From assembly GCA_020847435.1 (NCBI GenBank), contig JADLBX010000029.1, positions 25,171-89,170 of the forward strand: a stretch of 64,000 nt of DNA, in the 5' to 3' direction. The notes under the pieces are model-generated. The model was not told the origin of the DNA, made no database searches, and was given only the letters and a program-made list of their open reading frames with translations. Position 1 is the first letter of the stretch; the number at the start of each line of letters is the position of its first letter. Below, in pieces: positions 24,736 to 34,678 of the stretch. The position numbers were made by a program, and so were the translations under genes. This stretch comes from Anaerolineales bacterium (GTDB lineage Bacteria > Chloroflexota > Anaerolineae > Anaerolineales > Villigracilaceae).

Positions 24736-24741
24736 ATTTTA
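24736..24741 (-). promoter_or_regulatory. -10-like element just before the BY-kinase ATG
   Basis: TAAAAT on the - strand ends six bases before the ATG at 24729, without a ribosome binding site. This suggests a leaderless start. Confidence 0.4.
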
Positions 24742-24917
24742 TCCCGAAATGATGATAAATGACTGATGCAAAATAAGCATTGCAAGGTAATATCAGATGC
24801 ATCTTGTCTGATCAGCCTGCATGACGGGTCGGTTCGATAAAAGTTACTGCTGGGCAGAGGAAAGTAAACGGCGAACATGCCACTACACGCAGATTGCGCT
24901 AAGCGCTTTCGGTTGTT

Positions 24918-26135
24918 TCATTGATCGAGTTTCGTATTTTTCGCCACGCGATAAATGGAAACCAAATCAGCCGTTAGATGATCCCAATCGTGATACTGCC
25001 GAACGTACGCATTCCCCGCATTGCCAACTTCCCGTTGCAAAGACGGACTTTCGATCAACCGTAAAACCGCATCTGCAAATTCCTGGGGAGAGTCCCCGAT
25101 CAAGGCATCCTCTCCCACAGTTCCGCGCAGGCTTGAAAATGCCGCCGAGGTCGTCACGACCGGGGTTCCGCCTGCCATCGCTTCAAGAATTTTATTCTGG
25201 ATGCCGGCGCCGTAGACCAGCGGAACCGCGGCGACAGTTGCTGCCCACAGATACCGCCGGATATCGTCCACCGTCCCGGTCACCTCCACACGGGGGTCTT
25301 GCGCCAATTCCCTGACCATACGCGGCGGGTCTTTGCCCACAATAATGAGTTTCGCCGAGGGGCGTTTTGCCCAAACCTTCGGCATGATCTCCCGGACAAG
25401 ATAGTCTGCCATGGATATATTAGCGTGGTAGCTCATCTTGCCGCTGAACACGATCGTTTCAGCCTCTCTGGGCTGGTCCGCTCTCCGTCGGAAATAATCC
25501 AAGTCCGCGCCGTTCGGCAGGATCGAAATGGACGCCGACCTTTCCTCCTCGGACGTCAATTGCATCAACGCCTTCTTATCGTTAGGCGATGTGATCAAGA
25601 CGTGATCGAATAGAGTAGCCAACTCCCCCTCCGCTCTCCGCGTACGATTCAACTCCAAACCAGACATGAGTTTTCCCGCCAGGCTTCGGCTTCGTCCGCG
25701 CGACTGTGCGAACAAGTGACTGATACAGTCCACACTATCCCAGACGATCGGCAACTCCGGGAAAGTGGACTTTATCACTCTGCCATACTTTGAGCCGCGC
25801 AGATGTTCCACATGGACCAACTCGAAGGGCATGCGCCGATGCTCGCGCGCAAAATCGGCTTGCAGGCGTGAATTCCAACTGTAAACAGACTGAAGCGGGA
25901 TCTTGGTCGGCAATGCCAACGCACAATTCAACAACGACCTCCAAACCGGCTGGTTGCGGACAAACATCCCTGATAAGTTCGGCTTTAGGGCGTGAAGATC
26001 AAGCGCATCCTGCTCGGAAGTTGCAACGGTAAACAAGGTGACTTCAACCCCCTGCTTAGACAGTTGGTTGAGCAGGTTATACGACCTGACGCGAATTAGG
26101 CTTGGGATATACGGGACAATTAATGCAATACGCAT
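24918..26135 (-). CDS. GT4-family glycosyltransferase
   Basis: This 405-residue cytoplasmic enzyme has the two Rossmann domains of GT-B transferases. The N-terminal IALIVPYIPSLIRVRSYNLL lacks the usual glycine loop. Acceptor-side contacts are in the middle (ILPNGADLDYF). The C-terminal donor domain has SAKLIIVGKDP, VEVTGTVDDIRRYL, and PLVYGAGIQNKILEAMAGGTPVVTT, where the E-A-M Glu is the GT4 catalytic-site signature. It should transfer a sugar from a nucleotide donor during repeat-unit assembly. The sugar cannot be told from sequence. Confidence 0.88.
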   Translation of the reverse strand: MRIALIVPYIPSLIRVRSYNLLNQLSKQGVEVTLFTVATSEQDALDLHALKPNLSGMFVRNQPVWRSLLNCALALPTKIPLQSVYSWNSRLQADFAREHRRMPFELVHVEHLRGSKYGRVIKSTFPELPIVWDSVDCISHLFAQSRGRSRSLAGKLMSGLELNRTRRAEGELATLFDHVLITSPNDKKALMQLTSEEERSASISILPNGADLDYFRRRADQPREAETIVFSGKMSYHANISMADYLVREIMPKVWAKRPSAKLIIVGKDPPRMVRELAQDPRVEVTGTVDDIRRYLWAATVAAVPLVYGAGIQNKILEAMAGGTPVVTTSAAFSSLRGTVGEDALIGDSPQEFADAVLRLIESPSLQREVGNAGNAYVRQYHDWDHLTADLVSIYRVAKNTKLDQ

Positions 26136-26168
26136 GGTTTTGGCTGATTAGCAATCGTGAAGTGAGGA

Positions 26169-26945
26169 CTAATTCTTCGGTTCAACAAACAACGAGCAGA
26201 TATGTAGACGATGAAGTAACAATCGGGCTTGAAAGCGAAGATGAGATTTAATCGTTTGCAATAATCGCGCCTTAGAAACGCCAAACACTCTGCGATGAAG
26301 CGCCGCCGGGTACTCGACCACGGTATATCCCTTCAGCATTGCCTTGACCATCAACTCGGTACCCGCCAGATAATCGTCCGCTTCGAACTGTATCTGCTCA
26401 ATCACCCTACGACGATAACCTCGGAACAAAGCCGTATAGGTAAAAATTTTCCAATCAAGCAAAATCCGATAAAGAAGAGACGAGCCTCGACTCAAAAATA
26501 TGCGATACGCCGGCACGCCAACCACATCGCCCTCGGGGTGATAGGGAGAAGCGGTGACAAGGTCTACTCCATCATTCAAGCAGGCAAGCAGCGCCGGAAT
26601 GGTCGAGAATTTATACGTGCCGTCGCTATCGGTGGTCACGATTAGCTCGCCGGTGGACGCCTTGAATCCTGTACGAATCGCCGCGCCGAGACCGCGATTC
26701 ATTTCATGCCTTTCGAACTTTAGAGTTAGGTTGGCGCTCGCCCGGCTGGCAAAAGCGGACTTCAGAACATCAAATGTGGAGTCCTTACTTCCATCGTCTA
26801 CAAATACAACCTCCACGCATTGAATGATCGCGTCGTTGAAAAGGGACGAGCCGACTAATCCCTCCGCGACCGGGAAAAACTCCGCTTCAAGCTTCTGGAT
26901 ATTATCAACTTCGTTATAACAGGGTACGATAATAGAAATCTTCAT
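26169..26945 (-). CDS. GT2-family glycosyltransferase, polyprenyl-phosphate type
   Basis: This 258-residue protein resembles dolichyl/undecaprenyl-phosphate mannosyl- or glucosyltransferases. IIVPCYNEVDNI opens the fold, VEVVFVDDGSKDST holds the first acidic motif, RGLGAAIRTGF the helix, and TTDSDGTYKFSTIP the DxD-like metal site. A hydrophobic C-terminal third may sit on the membrane, without the two clear helices of GtrB. It would load a sugar on the lipid carrier used by the GT-C and GT87 enzymes nearby. Confidence 0.85.
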   Translation of the reverse strand: MKISIIVPCYNEVDNIQKLEAEFFPVAEGLVGSSLFNDAIIQCVEVVFVDDGSKDSTFDVLKSAFASRASANLTLKFERHEMNRGLGAAIRTGFKASTGELIVTTDSDGTYKFSTIPALLACLNDGVDLVTASPYHPEGDVVGVPAYRIFLSRGSSLLYRILLDWKIFTYTALFRGYRRRVIEQIQFEADDYLAGTELMVKAMLKGYTVVEYPAALHRRVFGVSKARLLQTIKSHLRFQARLLLHRLHICSLFVEPKN

Positions 26946-26974
26946 TTTGACCTATGCATAATCCCACAACAAAA

Positions 26975-28981
26975 TCAACGATAATACGCGTCGACAGAAT
27001 TCTCTCCAGCTGTCACGTCAACCATGGCATATCGCTGAGAGCTGAGGATATGTTCTTTGAATTCAACACGCCTGCCGTTCACCTCGACGCCCGAAAGTCG
27101 CGCGGCTGAACGCTCCAACGGCAACAAGAGACTCATACCCTCTGAGCGAAAGTCCGGCAGGCTTAGAAGGAAATTCAAACGGTTTTCATCCGCCAGCCAT
27201 TGGAAATCTTTAACCATGGAATCATGGCGCGCTTCGACAAAGTCCAACCACCTTTCAGCCGACCAAATCGGGATATTGTTCTCCGCCGCGTATTTTAGCG
27301 TGCCATCCATCCACTTGCCTTCCTCGGTAGCCCAAACCTCTCCTACGGCGAATGGGTCCGTATGGAAGATCGCGCCGATTGCCGCATATCCACCCGCCAG
27401 ACTGCGATCCATCATAGACTGAGATACTTGCACCGCCTCTTCGGCCGGTATTTTCACCGTACCTCCCCAATGAAGATTCAACAGATGATCGTCTGCCAAT
27501 TGAGTTAATTGTTGATAGAGGTGGATGAGCCGTCCGTTTTCGTCAATAAACTTCATCGGCAAGCCGCTCCCCGTGAAGTGCCCATACACCCATTCCCCGT
27601 CCGGTTTTCTGAACCCATCGCCAACATGATAAAAATCCAGGTTCATCCGAAAACCGTAACGCTCTTGCAGTTTGGCAGAATCCACCCATCCCTTCCATAG
27701 AATTCTATGGACCCGCGTGGTCGGCGACGGCAGTCCATACCCAGCCCCCGTGAAGCGCTGCCAATTAATCGCCCAACTCTCCTCGTAGCCGTTTTCCACC
27801 AGCACATGGATACCAAATTCGTGTCCGCGTTTACGCCAATCGGCTACGCGTGAGGGAGAGGGGAAATACGCCTCATCCATGAGGGAAAGGTCTTCCAGCC
27901 ACCACCGAACCTTCTGCGCCGCCCGATACGGAACTGTATAGTTCGGCGGCATGCTGTAGATCGAAATAGAACCGCCATACTTCTCAGCGTGCTGAATAAC
28001 TCGTTCGACCGCCCAACCCGGGTTTTGATGGGTATCGCTCGTAGCGATCAACATACTTTTGGCGTTACCCGGAAAGTACCACAAGCGCGGCAAGGGTTTT
28101 TTTTGTTGGCTTAGAAAATTAAGCGCATTAACCAGCAACCTCTGTTGCTCATCGGCTTGAGGGATTTCGATCCGGTCCAAATCCAGCCAGCCATAGAACA
28201 TATCGCTTGGTCTCACATCCGAGAAGCCGTCGCGTTCCTGGTCTGCCCATTGCGGGTTACCCTGACGAGTTAGGATAACGCTCTCCACCAGGTCATACGC
28301 CCAGGCACATCCCCATCCCTCACCGTATTGGTGAATACTCACTGCCGGATGATCTTTCTGCCGACCCGTTTTATCACATAACCACGCGACCGCCTCTGCC
28401 CCATCCATTAAATATCGATCGGCAGCCCCGTGATATTGAAGCGAGACAGGCACGATCCCGGCGGAAAGCGCGTGACCGCCTTCTGTAATCATATAGCCCA
28501 AGTCGCTATCCTGTTCTTGACCTCTCAACCCCAACACCGGAAGCAAGGCTATGTCCGGCTTCATGGCAACCAAGCCGCCGCCGCCATACACATAGCGCGT
28601 CAAAGCCTCCGCTTGTTCACGGGTTAGCGGACCTGCGGTTAGAACAACCGTATCAAACTCGACCAACCGCTCGAGGTCGAACTCCGATAGTCTTGCAGTC
28701 GAAAAGGAAATGATCCCTTCGGCGAACAGAATCTCGCTCAGGTAAACCCCAAAAGGACTGTCGCTGGCATCGTTGACCAGAATCAAAATAGGTTGATCGC
28801 CAGTCGAGCTCGAACCCAATATCTGGCTCGTACTCGATTCAATATCTGACGGAACATCAGCTCCGCGGCTGGAATATAACAAGCCCAACCCTGTCGCCGT
28901 CGGCACCGCCACCGCGGTCACACCGGCGATCTTCAGGAAATCCCTGCGGGAAAGTTTTTTGCCGTTCAAACGTTTGTTCAC
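26975..28981 (-). CDS. Tat-exported polysaccharide-deacetylase-like protein
   Basis: This 668-residue protein has a twin-arginine signal (SRRDFLK, residues 11-17) followed by a hydrophobic stretch. Residues of about 55-250 look like a glutamine-amidotransferase or ThuA-like Rossmann domain (PILILVNDASDSPFG, FDTVVLTAGPLTREQ, YGEGWGCAWAYDLVE). The C-terminal half (about 300-600) has a deacetylase or glycoside hydrolase barrel look (MLIATSDTHQNPGWAVERVI with a D-x-H, HEFGIHVLVENGYEE with an H-x-x-x-H-like motif, NLHWGGTV). It may edit the polysaccharide outside the cell. Tat export suggests it folds, perhaps with a metal, in the cytoplasm. Enzyme activity is inferred only. Confidence 0.7.
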   Translation of the reverse strand: MNKRLNGKKLSRRDFLKIAGVTAVAVPTATGLGLLYSSRGADVPSDIESSTSQILGSSSTGDQPILILVNDASDSPFGVYLSEILFAEGIISFSTARLSEFDLERLVEFDTVVLTAGPLTREQAEALTRYVYGGGGLVAMKPDIALLPVLGLRGQEQDSDLGYMITEGGHALSAGIVPVSLQYHGAADRYLMDGAEAVAWLCDKTGRQKDHPAVSIHQYGEGWGCAWAYDLVESVILTRQGNPQWADQERDGFSDVRPSDMFYGWLDLDRIEIPQADEQQRLLVNALNFLSQQKKPLPRLWYFPGNAKSMLIATSDTHQNPGWAVERVIQHAEKYGGSISIYSMPPNYTVPYRAAQKVRWWLEDLSLMDEAYFPSPSRVADWRKRGHEFGIHVLVENGYEESWAINWQRFTGAGYGLPSPTTRVHRILWKGWVDSAKLQERYGFRMNLDFYHVGDGFRKPDGEWVYGHFTGSGLPMKFIDENGRLIHLYQQLTQLADDHLLNLHWGGTVKIPAEEAVQVSQSMMDRSLAGGYAAIGAIFHTDPFAVGEVWATEEGKWMDGTLKYAAENNIPIWSAERWLDFVEARHDSMVKDFQWLADENRLNFLLSLPDFRSEGMSLLLPLERSAARLSGVEVNGRRVEFKEHILSSQRYAMVDVTAGENSVDAYYR

Positions 28982-29022
28982 TGCAAATCATCTCCGACTT
29001 CTACAAGCATCTGCTTTTACCG

Positions 29023-30186
29023 CTAACCGATCCAACGCCCGCTGGTCCACCAGGCAGTGAACAAGATCAACAACAAGGCAGACCCTGTGTAATAAAGCGC
29101 TTGTAGCTTATTGCTCTTGAACATATTCCCAAGCACAAAATAGAACGGAAATATCGAAGCCGCCCAGCGCGTCACCCCCCACAAAGGAGTCGGCAGTTCA
29201 TTCTGGGAACTTAGAAAAAACAGCAACAGGACCACCGCGTAGATCGTAAGCCCCCATGGGAGCTCGCCTCGCTTCGCCCAAACCACAGAGACAATGGCGA
29301 TCCATATGGCAAAACTGGCGAAGCCAAGATCCATCACGTTGCTGGCATACTCGAACCAGTCAACCCGGAGATGCGGAAAATTTACGAGAGCCTTCAGTCC
29401 CTCCCAATAGGTGATCAAGGGGAACTGCCACTGCCGGTGCCAGTGCGCTTGCGCCTCAGAGATTGCCGTCCACGATCCAAACAAAATGTATAAGTAATAC
29501 ACATACAGAACAACACCAAGGATCGAAAGCGCCAGTCCGAACCCAAGCGACAGAATGCTTTTTGCGTCAAATTTACGACGGCGGACAAACTCGATCATCA
29601 TGACGATATCGAGCACCCCCCCCACCGGTCTGGCAATGGATGAAAGCCCCAACGCCAACCCACTGCCAATGTTAGACTGCCGGCTCCTCAACGCCAAATA
29701 AACGCCCAGCAATGCGAAAAGCAGATAAAGCGATTCGGCATACAGGGCAAAGTAAAAGAAGGAAGTCGGAAACACCAGCAGCGCCAACGTACTGCGCAGG
29801 GCATAGCCGTGGTCATCCTTCACCAGCCGCGCAATTTTGTAAAAGATCAACGTGGCGATCAGGCATGCCCCATTCGAAATGAACAGACCGATCAACTCAG
29901 GGTTTACGCCGCTAAACCGATAGAAAAGACTGATCAACATCGGGTACAAAGGGAAAAAACCAGCCGCGTCAGGATGCCCCGCATAACCGTGAAAGACGAT
30001 CGCCAGGTAATAACCTGCATCCCACCGGCTCCAAATCCCGGGAATCTGTTGCGGAGCCGGGGAGAACTGCTCCGACTCGATAAACCTGGCGCCCACCAAT
30101 CCAACCATGTTGAGCGAGACCCACACACACAGCCACAACAAAATACATTGCGCCCACCAGGGATATTGCCTTAGCTTTGAAATCAT
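29023..30186 (-). CDS. PIG-V-like GT-C mannosyltransferase
   Basis: This 387-residue protein has about nine membrane helices. The first outer loop has IWSRWDAGYYLAI with the acidic W-D-A-x-x-Y signature of PIG-V (GT76)-like mannosyltransferases, and FFPLYPMLI follows. Family members use polyprenyl-phosphate mannose to add mannose on the outer face of the membrane. Neither donor nor acceptor is proven here. It lies between the Tat protein and the FAD oxidoreductase, transcribed in the same leftward direction. Confidence 0.8.
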   Translation of the reverse strand: MISKLRQYPWWAQCILLWLCVWVSLNMVGLVGARFIESEQFSPAPQQIPGIWSRWDAGYYLAIVFHGYAGHPDAAGFFPLYPMLISLFYRFSGVNPELIGLFISNGACLIATLIFYKIARLVKDDHGYALRSTLALLVFPTSFFYFALYAESLYLLFALLGVYLALRSRQSNIGSGLALGLSSIARPVGGVLDIVMMIEFVRRRKFDAKSILSLGFGLALSILGVVLYVYYLYILFGSWTAISEAQAHWHRQWQFPLITYWEGLKALVNFPHLRVDWFEYASNVMDLGFASFAIWIAIVSVVWAKRGELPWGLTIYAVVLLLFFLSSQNELPTPLWGVTRWAASIFPFYFVLGNMFKSNKLQALYYTGSALLLILFTAWWTSGRWIG

Positions 30187-30334
30187 TCTAGCTCCGAATC
30201 AAAAAATCCTGTTTGCGCAGCCACTCTCTGCCGGTATCGGCTAGCAACGATAATAGCCGTTCGCCCGCTCCTCAAACATCTGGAAGATTCCAAGCGCGAC
30301 AGGCTCAAAACAACGACAACCGCTTTCAGATCCA

Positions 30335-31651
30335 TCATTCGCCTCCGACGATTTCAGCCGCTTCGCGCGCGTGACGGGAAACTGATTCGCCGTTCGTCAG
30401 CGCTGGGTAAATCTGCGACGTGGTGGCAAGGAAGAGATTCGCGACCGGCGTCGTCACCGCAGGGACGAGGTCCGTCTCGTTCAAGCCGTGTAGCGGCTCA
30501 ACATACCGCTCACGATGAATCAGGAAATAGCGTACCGAAGAGGCATCGAACGCGGGGAACATCGCCTGTAAATTTTCGAGCCAGATGCGCTTGATCTCCT
30601 CGTCGCTTTTCTGTTGCCATTCACTGCCCGGCGCCGTGTATTTTGGAAGATAAACCAGGTGATACCCGCCGACATACTTCGGGTCAATGTACGCTGTCGT
30701 CTCGATCACGCCGGTAAACGGATAACGATCGTCCGTGATGTTCACCGTCCAGTTCCCCGTCAAGGGGCGGTCCAATACGAGTAGCGGAGCAATGATTCCC
30801 AGATAGTCCGACTTGGCGAGATAGTCGTGATACGTTTGATCGGCTTGGGGAATCAAACGCTGGAAGACAGGCGTCTGCATGGTGCAAACCACCTTATCGT
30901 ATTTCACTACTTCATCTTTAGTCATGCGGATGCCCACAGCCTTACCGTTCTCAATCACAATTTCCTTGACTGGGGTTTTGAGAAGAACCTTGCCGCCCGC
31001 TTCAACGATCTTATTCGTCAGGGCTTTGATCAGCGTGATGTAGCCGCCGATCAGATGCCCTGCCATTTCTTTTTGGTTCGCGCCCTCGCGCGTAGACTTC
31101 ATGCGCACCAGCCGCGACCAGATCCACGTGGCAGGCACATTATCAAAGCCGCCGTCGAATTTGGCTTTCAACATCGGTCGCCAGATATTCTGGAAAGTGG
31201 TTTTGCCGCTCCATTTCAACAGCCAACTTTGCACACTGACCGATTCGAGCGTCTTCCAATCCCTGACGAATTGCGCGGCAAGCACTGTGAGACCGAGTCG
31301 GAAACGGTCAATCCAACCGAGCGGCGGAAACTTCAGGAACTCGACGATGTTGTTCATCGGGTGCAGTTTGCCTTGATAAAAGAAACTCGTTTTCGTCTCT
31401 TTGAAACGCAGTTGATCGTCAATGCCTAATTCTTTGCACAGGTTGCCGAGGTGATGATCGCTGGAAAGGATGGCGTGATAGAAACGGTCCACCTCTGTGC
31501 CGTCTTGAAGCGTGAGCGGACCCGCCAAACCGCCCAACACGGGCGAGGCTTCATAAATGGTTACATCCATGCCTTGCTTTGCAAGGAAGTATCCCAGGCT
31601 GATGCCCATGATACCGCCGCCGATAATGCCAATGCTTTGTTTCGTTGTCAT
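30335..31651 (-). CDS. FAD-dependent oxidoreductase of the amine-oxidase/UGM type
   Basis: This 438-residue protein opens with a dinucleotide-binding motif (IGIIGGGIMGISLGYFLAKQ, about 6-25) and an FAD-contact sequence EASPVLGGLAGP. It has the wider layout of NAD(P)/FAD flavoproteins related to UDP-galactopyranose mutase and protoporphyrinogen oxidase (EVDRFYHAILSSDHHL, KFDGGFDNVPATWIWSRL). In a polysaccharide locus a sugar-modifying or lipid-carrier role is plausible. The Met at 31651 is chosen because the long upstream extension carries no conserved residues; no strong ribosome binding site is present at either start. Confidence 0.75.
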   Translation of the reverse strand: MTTKQSIGIIGGGIMGISLGYFLAKQGMDVTIYEASPVLGGLAGPLTLQDGTEVDRFYHAILSSDHHLGNLCKELGIDDQLRFKETKTSFFYQGKLHPMNNIVEFLKFPPLGWIDRFRLGLTVLAAQFVRDWKTLESVSVQSWLLKWSGKTTFQNIWRPMLKAKFDGGFDNVPATWIWSRLVRMKSTREGANQKEMAGHLIGGYITLIKALTNKIVEAGGKVLLKTPVKEIVIENGKAVGIRMTKDEVVKYDKVVCTMQTPVFQRLIPQADQTYHDYLAKSDYLGIIAPLLVLDRPLTGNWTVNITDDRYPFTGVIETTAYIDPKYVGGYHLVYLPKYTAPGSEWQQKSDEEIKRIWLENLQAMFPAFDASSVRYFLIHRERYVEPLHGLNETDLVPAVTTPVANLFLATTSQIYPALTNGESVSRHAREAAEIVGGE

Positions 31652-31861
31652 AGTTTTGTGAATCCACTCGAAAAATTTATTTTTCTTAACGCTAAAAAAA
31701 TAACTAGCCGCCAGCCAGTTGGATATATTTACGCTCCATTGATCGCGCAGGTGGCAGAAAAAGCGCTTATTTTCAGGAAAATCTACATTGCCGCGTATCA
31801 ATTGCAACAAGAGCGGCTCGTGGTTAGAAAAGCAATGAAGTTTTTTAAACTTGACGCAAAA

Positions 31862-33256
31862 TCACAGTTGCTTTGCATATACCGCTGGTTTTTGACTGTG
31901 CTCGCGCCAGATCAACCAAAAACTAATTCCCAGCGGCATTACCCAAAACAAAACTGACCCCCAAAACACCAAATTACTCCAGCCTCCATTGTATCCCAAC
32001 AACAAAGCCTCCAAACCAACAAAGATCGCAATTCCCCACACCCCGCCCGGTACATTCCTCCGGGTTGCCCAAAGCCAAAACACAACTGGCAATAAAGCCG
32101 AATAATAATTTGTACTTGCATTTGGATAAACCAGCAAACCAAGAGAGGCTATTACGGCGATACACCATTCGTCGTTGAAAGGTATCAGTTTATAAACTAC
32201 CCAGAGTGTAACCAGAAATAATACAACCGAAGCGCCGATAAAAATTGCTTGCGCCCATCCAACCATATTTTTATCAACTGAGCCAGCCATAAGCCGCCAT
32301 ATCATTGCGTACAAATTCCCTTTGTCTAATTCAAAAAAGAACAACGACGGCACTTTGACAACTGGATTACTTAGGAAACTCCCGAAAGTAGCAGACCCAA
32401 ATACAACCAGGCTCAACAAAGAAATAGCAACAAACGCAGAGACAGCATAGACAAAAGCATTCCACCGGCGCTTGAACAATAAAAATAAGAGCAGGACGGC
32501 CGTAAATGGTTTAACCAGGATGCTGATCGCCAGCCAAACGCCTGCGCGTCCGAGGCCGCGATCGCGCCAGAATAAAAGCAGCATTAAGAGAACAATAAAG
32601 TTTGTTTGCGCAAACCATATATTGTTTATGATAGGCGGAAACATGAGCGTTAATGCCGTCACAAAGAAAAGTCCGCGGATACCGGTATCTTGCATACAGA
32701 GCTTCCAAAGTAAAAGAATACCGGTTATCAGGGTAGCGCACAACAGAATTACCCAAACCAAAGCAGCCAGATTAATGTTAAACCAACCTAATGGAAGAAA
32801 AAGCAACATTGTCATTGGCGGGTACCAAAACCCAACGTCAAGTATTTCTTTCGAAAAATCATCGGTAAATGAAACATTCAGAATCTTGGCTACATCATGA
32901 AAACTCTGGGGTGAGTAAAAATCCAAACCCCGCGCTGCAACACTCCCGCTGATCCAAAACACTTGGAAATCCCAAATCGGAGGAGAAACAATCAGCGCCC
33001 CAAAAGCCTGAAAAAACCTTATCGTAAAAAGAACAACTACAGAAAAAACAAGACCATCGAAGGCAACCCGGCTCGCACTCCCAAGGCAATCTCGATAATG
33101 CAGTCCAATTATGAGCGCAGGCATACCCATCACAGGCACCAAGGGATTGCCCACACCCGTAGGTTTTATTATCAGTACCGCCGCACTAATAATGATTCCA
33201 GCTAATATTCCAAGGAAAAGTTCAACACGCCGGTCTCGTAAAAATGAAAAATGCAT
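31862..33256 (-). CDS. GT87-family (DUF2029) membrane glycosyltransferase
   Basis: This 464-residue protein has about ten membrane helices. The GT87 pattern is visible: an outer loop IWDFQVFWISGSVAARGLDFY, then the F-W-Y-P-P-M motif at VGFWYPPMTMLLFLPLG and the KPF turn in ILVKPFTAVL. Members transfer mannose or arabinose from a polyprenyl-phosphate carrier. The Met at 33256 has AGGAG upstream and is preferred to a longer frame. Its base composition is more AT-rich than its surroundings, as is the next gene upstream. Confidence 0.82.
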   Translation of the reverse strand: MHFSFLRDRRVELFLGILAGIIISAAVLIIKPTGVGNPLVPVMGMPALIIGLHYRDCLGSASRVAFDGLVFSVVVLFTIRFFQAFGALIVSPPIWDFQVFWISGSVAARGLDFYSPQSFHDVAKILNVSFTDDFSKEILDVGFWYPPMTMLLFLPLGWFNINLAALVWVILLCATLITGILLLWKLCMQDTGIRGLFFVTALTLMFPPIINNIWFAQTNFIVLLMLLLFWRDRGLGRAGVWLAISILVKPFTAVLLLFLLFKRRWNAFVYAVSAFVAISLLSLVVFGSATFGSFLSNPVVKVPSLFFFELDKGNLYAMIWRLMAGSVDKNMVGWAQAIFIGASVVLFLVTLWVVYKLIPFNDEWCIAVIASLGLLVYPNASTNYYSALLPVVFWLWATRRNVPGGVWGIAIFVGLEALLLGYNGGWSNLVFWGSVLFWVMPLGISFWLIWREHSQKPAVYAKQL

Positions 33257-33393
33257 CAGGTTTGATTCTCCTATGATAATTCCAGGATTTCCTAGAACCG
33301 ATTTCTGATCCAACGGGGTTTAGAAACGCGACCAACAATTTTTCAAAGGTATTATCCAATGCCACTTCGCTTCATGAGAAATATCATCTTTCA

Positions 33394-34662
33394 CTAAACC
33401 TGATCCGCGCCGCGCAGGGCGTTGGATCTTTTATCTAACCATAGAGATAAAAGAAGGGCATAGAGAATAACGCCGCCAATAAAATACAGGGAAAGAAATA
33501 TTTGGTTCCCTGTCCGTTCAAAAAAGGAAACTGCCAGACTGCTTTGGTTAGACAAAAGGATAACACTGAAGCCAAACAATAAATTCGACCAAGTTTTAGA
33601 TGAGGTCAGAACAACCTCCTTTAAATAGAGCGCAATTGGAATAAACAAAAACACATAATAATGAATCCAGGAGATTGGGCTTGTCAACACTGAGCACACA
33701 AGAACTATTGAAAACTCTAAAATATAATCAAACGATGTCCTTTTCGATCCCCAACCAAAAAATATCATTATCCCAATCGGCAAATAAAAGGCAACAGTGA
33801 TGATTTTCAAAATAAGATTTAGTTCAGGCGTAGAAGTAACCGGGCTCCACGAAAAAAAGTCGTTAGTAAGCGAAAATTGGCGCGCCAGCAAACCGCCAAG
33901 AGATTGATTGTCGTGCGCAACAATGTGAGATCCAGAATACGAAACGACGCACTTATTCAGCCATTCAAGATTAAGGGACAGGGGTGTTAACAATAAAGAA
34001 AGAGCGACTGCAAGCCCCACAACAAGCCCACCTCCCATGACCACGCGCCATCGTTGCCGAACAAAAAAATAGATCGCTGGAAGGATTAATGGCAATTTTA
34101 TCAAACCACTTAAGCCTAAAAGGACTCCGGAAAGCCCTTCTTTACCGCGCTTCAACCACCATAATGAAAGGAGTAGGCCAACCATAACGATTTGTGTAGT
34201 ATTTCCCACCCACAGGCTGCGGTCCAGAGCGTCATTTATTACTATGAGTCCAAGGATTAGCCAGCGTTTCCAGCCGTTTAATTCCATTAATTTAATTAAC
34301 CAATAAGCTAGCGGAATAATGGATATATATCCAATAACATAAAACACCTGTCCAGCTATCTGGCTCGAGAACAGAGCAAAAGGTGCAAATAAATATGCGA
34401 GTAATGGAAAATTTACAAAACCGTCAATACAATTTGACGAAGTGTACAACTGTGTAATATCTTTTAAGGCGATTTTTCCACCCTGATAATACGCATAAGT
34501 AAAATCAGCCCAAGTTGGTTCGCGTCCAACGTACCAACCGATCACTGAAACGAACAATAAACTACAAGCCCACCACGCCCAACGTGCCCATGGTCGGATC
34601 AAAGGGTTTTCAAATTGAAAATATAGCCCAACTAACAGAACCGGCAAGCTTATAACGATCAT
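33394..34662 (-). CDS. Second GT87-like membrane glycosyltransferase
   Basis: This 422-residue multi-pass protein shows the same layout as the preceding one: an acidic loop (WADFTYAYYQGGKIALKD), NFPLLAYLFAPFALFS, and the LIKLPLILPAIYFF turn. The Met at 34662, 14 bases after an AGGA site, is used because the longer frame overlaps the epimerase gene. It is AT-rich and shares codon style with 31862-33256 rather than with flanking genes. Its stop is about 140 bases upstream of the next gene. Confidence 0.8.
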   Translation of the reverse strand: MIVISLPVLLVGLYFQFENPLIRPWARWAWWACSLLFVSVIGWYVGREPTWADFTYAYYQGGKIALKDITQLYTSSNCIDGFVNFPLLAYLFAPFALFSSQIAGQVFYVIGYISIIPLAYWLIKLMELNGWKRWLILGLIVINDALDRSLWVGNTTQIVMVGLLLSLWWLKRGKEGLSGVLLGLSGLIKLPLILPAIYFFVRQRWRVVMGGGLVVGLAVALSLLLTPLSLNLEWLNKCVVSYSGSHIVAHDNQSLGGLLARQFSLTNDFFSWSPVTSTPELNLILKIITVAFYLPIGIMIFFGWGSKRTSFDYILEFSIVLVCSVLTSPISWIHYYVFLFIPIALYLKEVVLTSSKTWSNLLFGFSVILLSNQSSLAVSFFERTGNQIFLSLYFIGGVILYALLLSLWLDKRSNALRGADQV

Positions 34663-34678
34663 AAGGTTTTTTCCTGCT

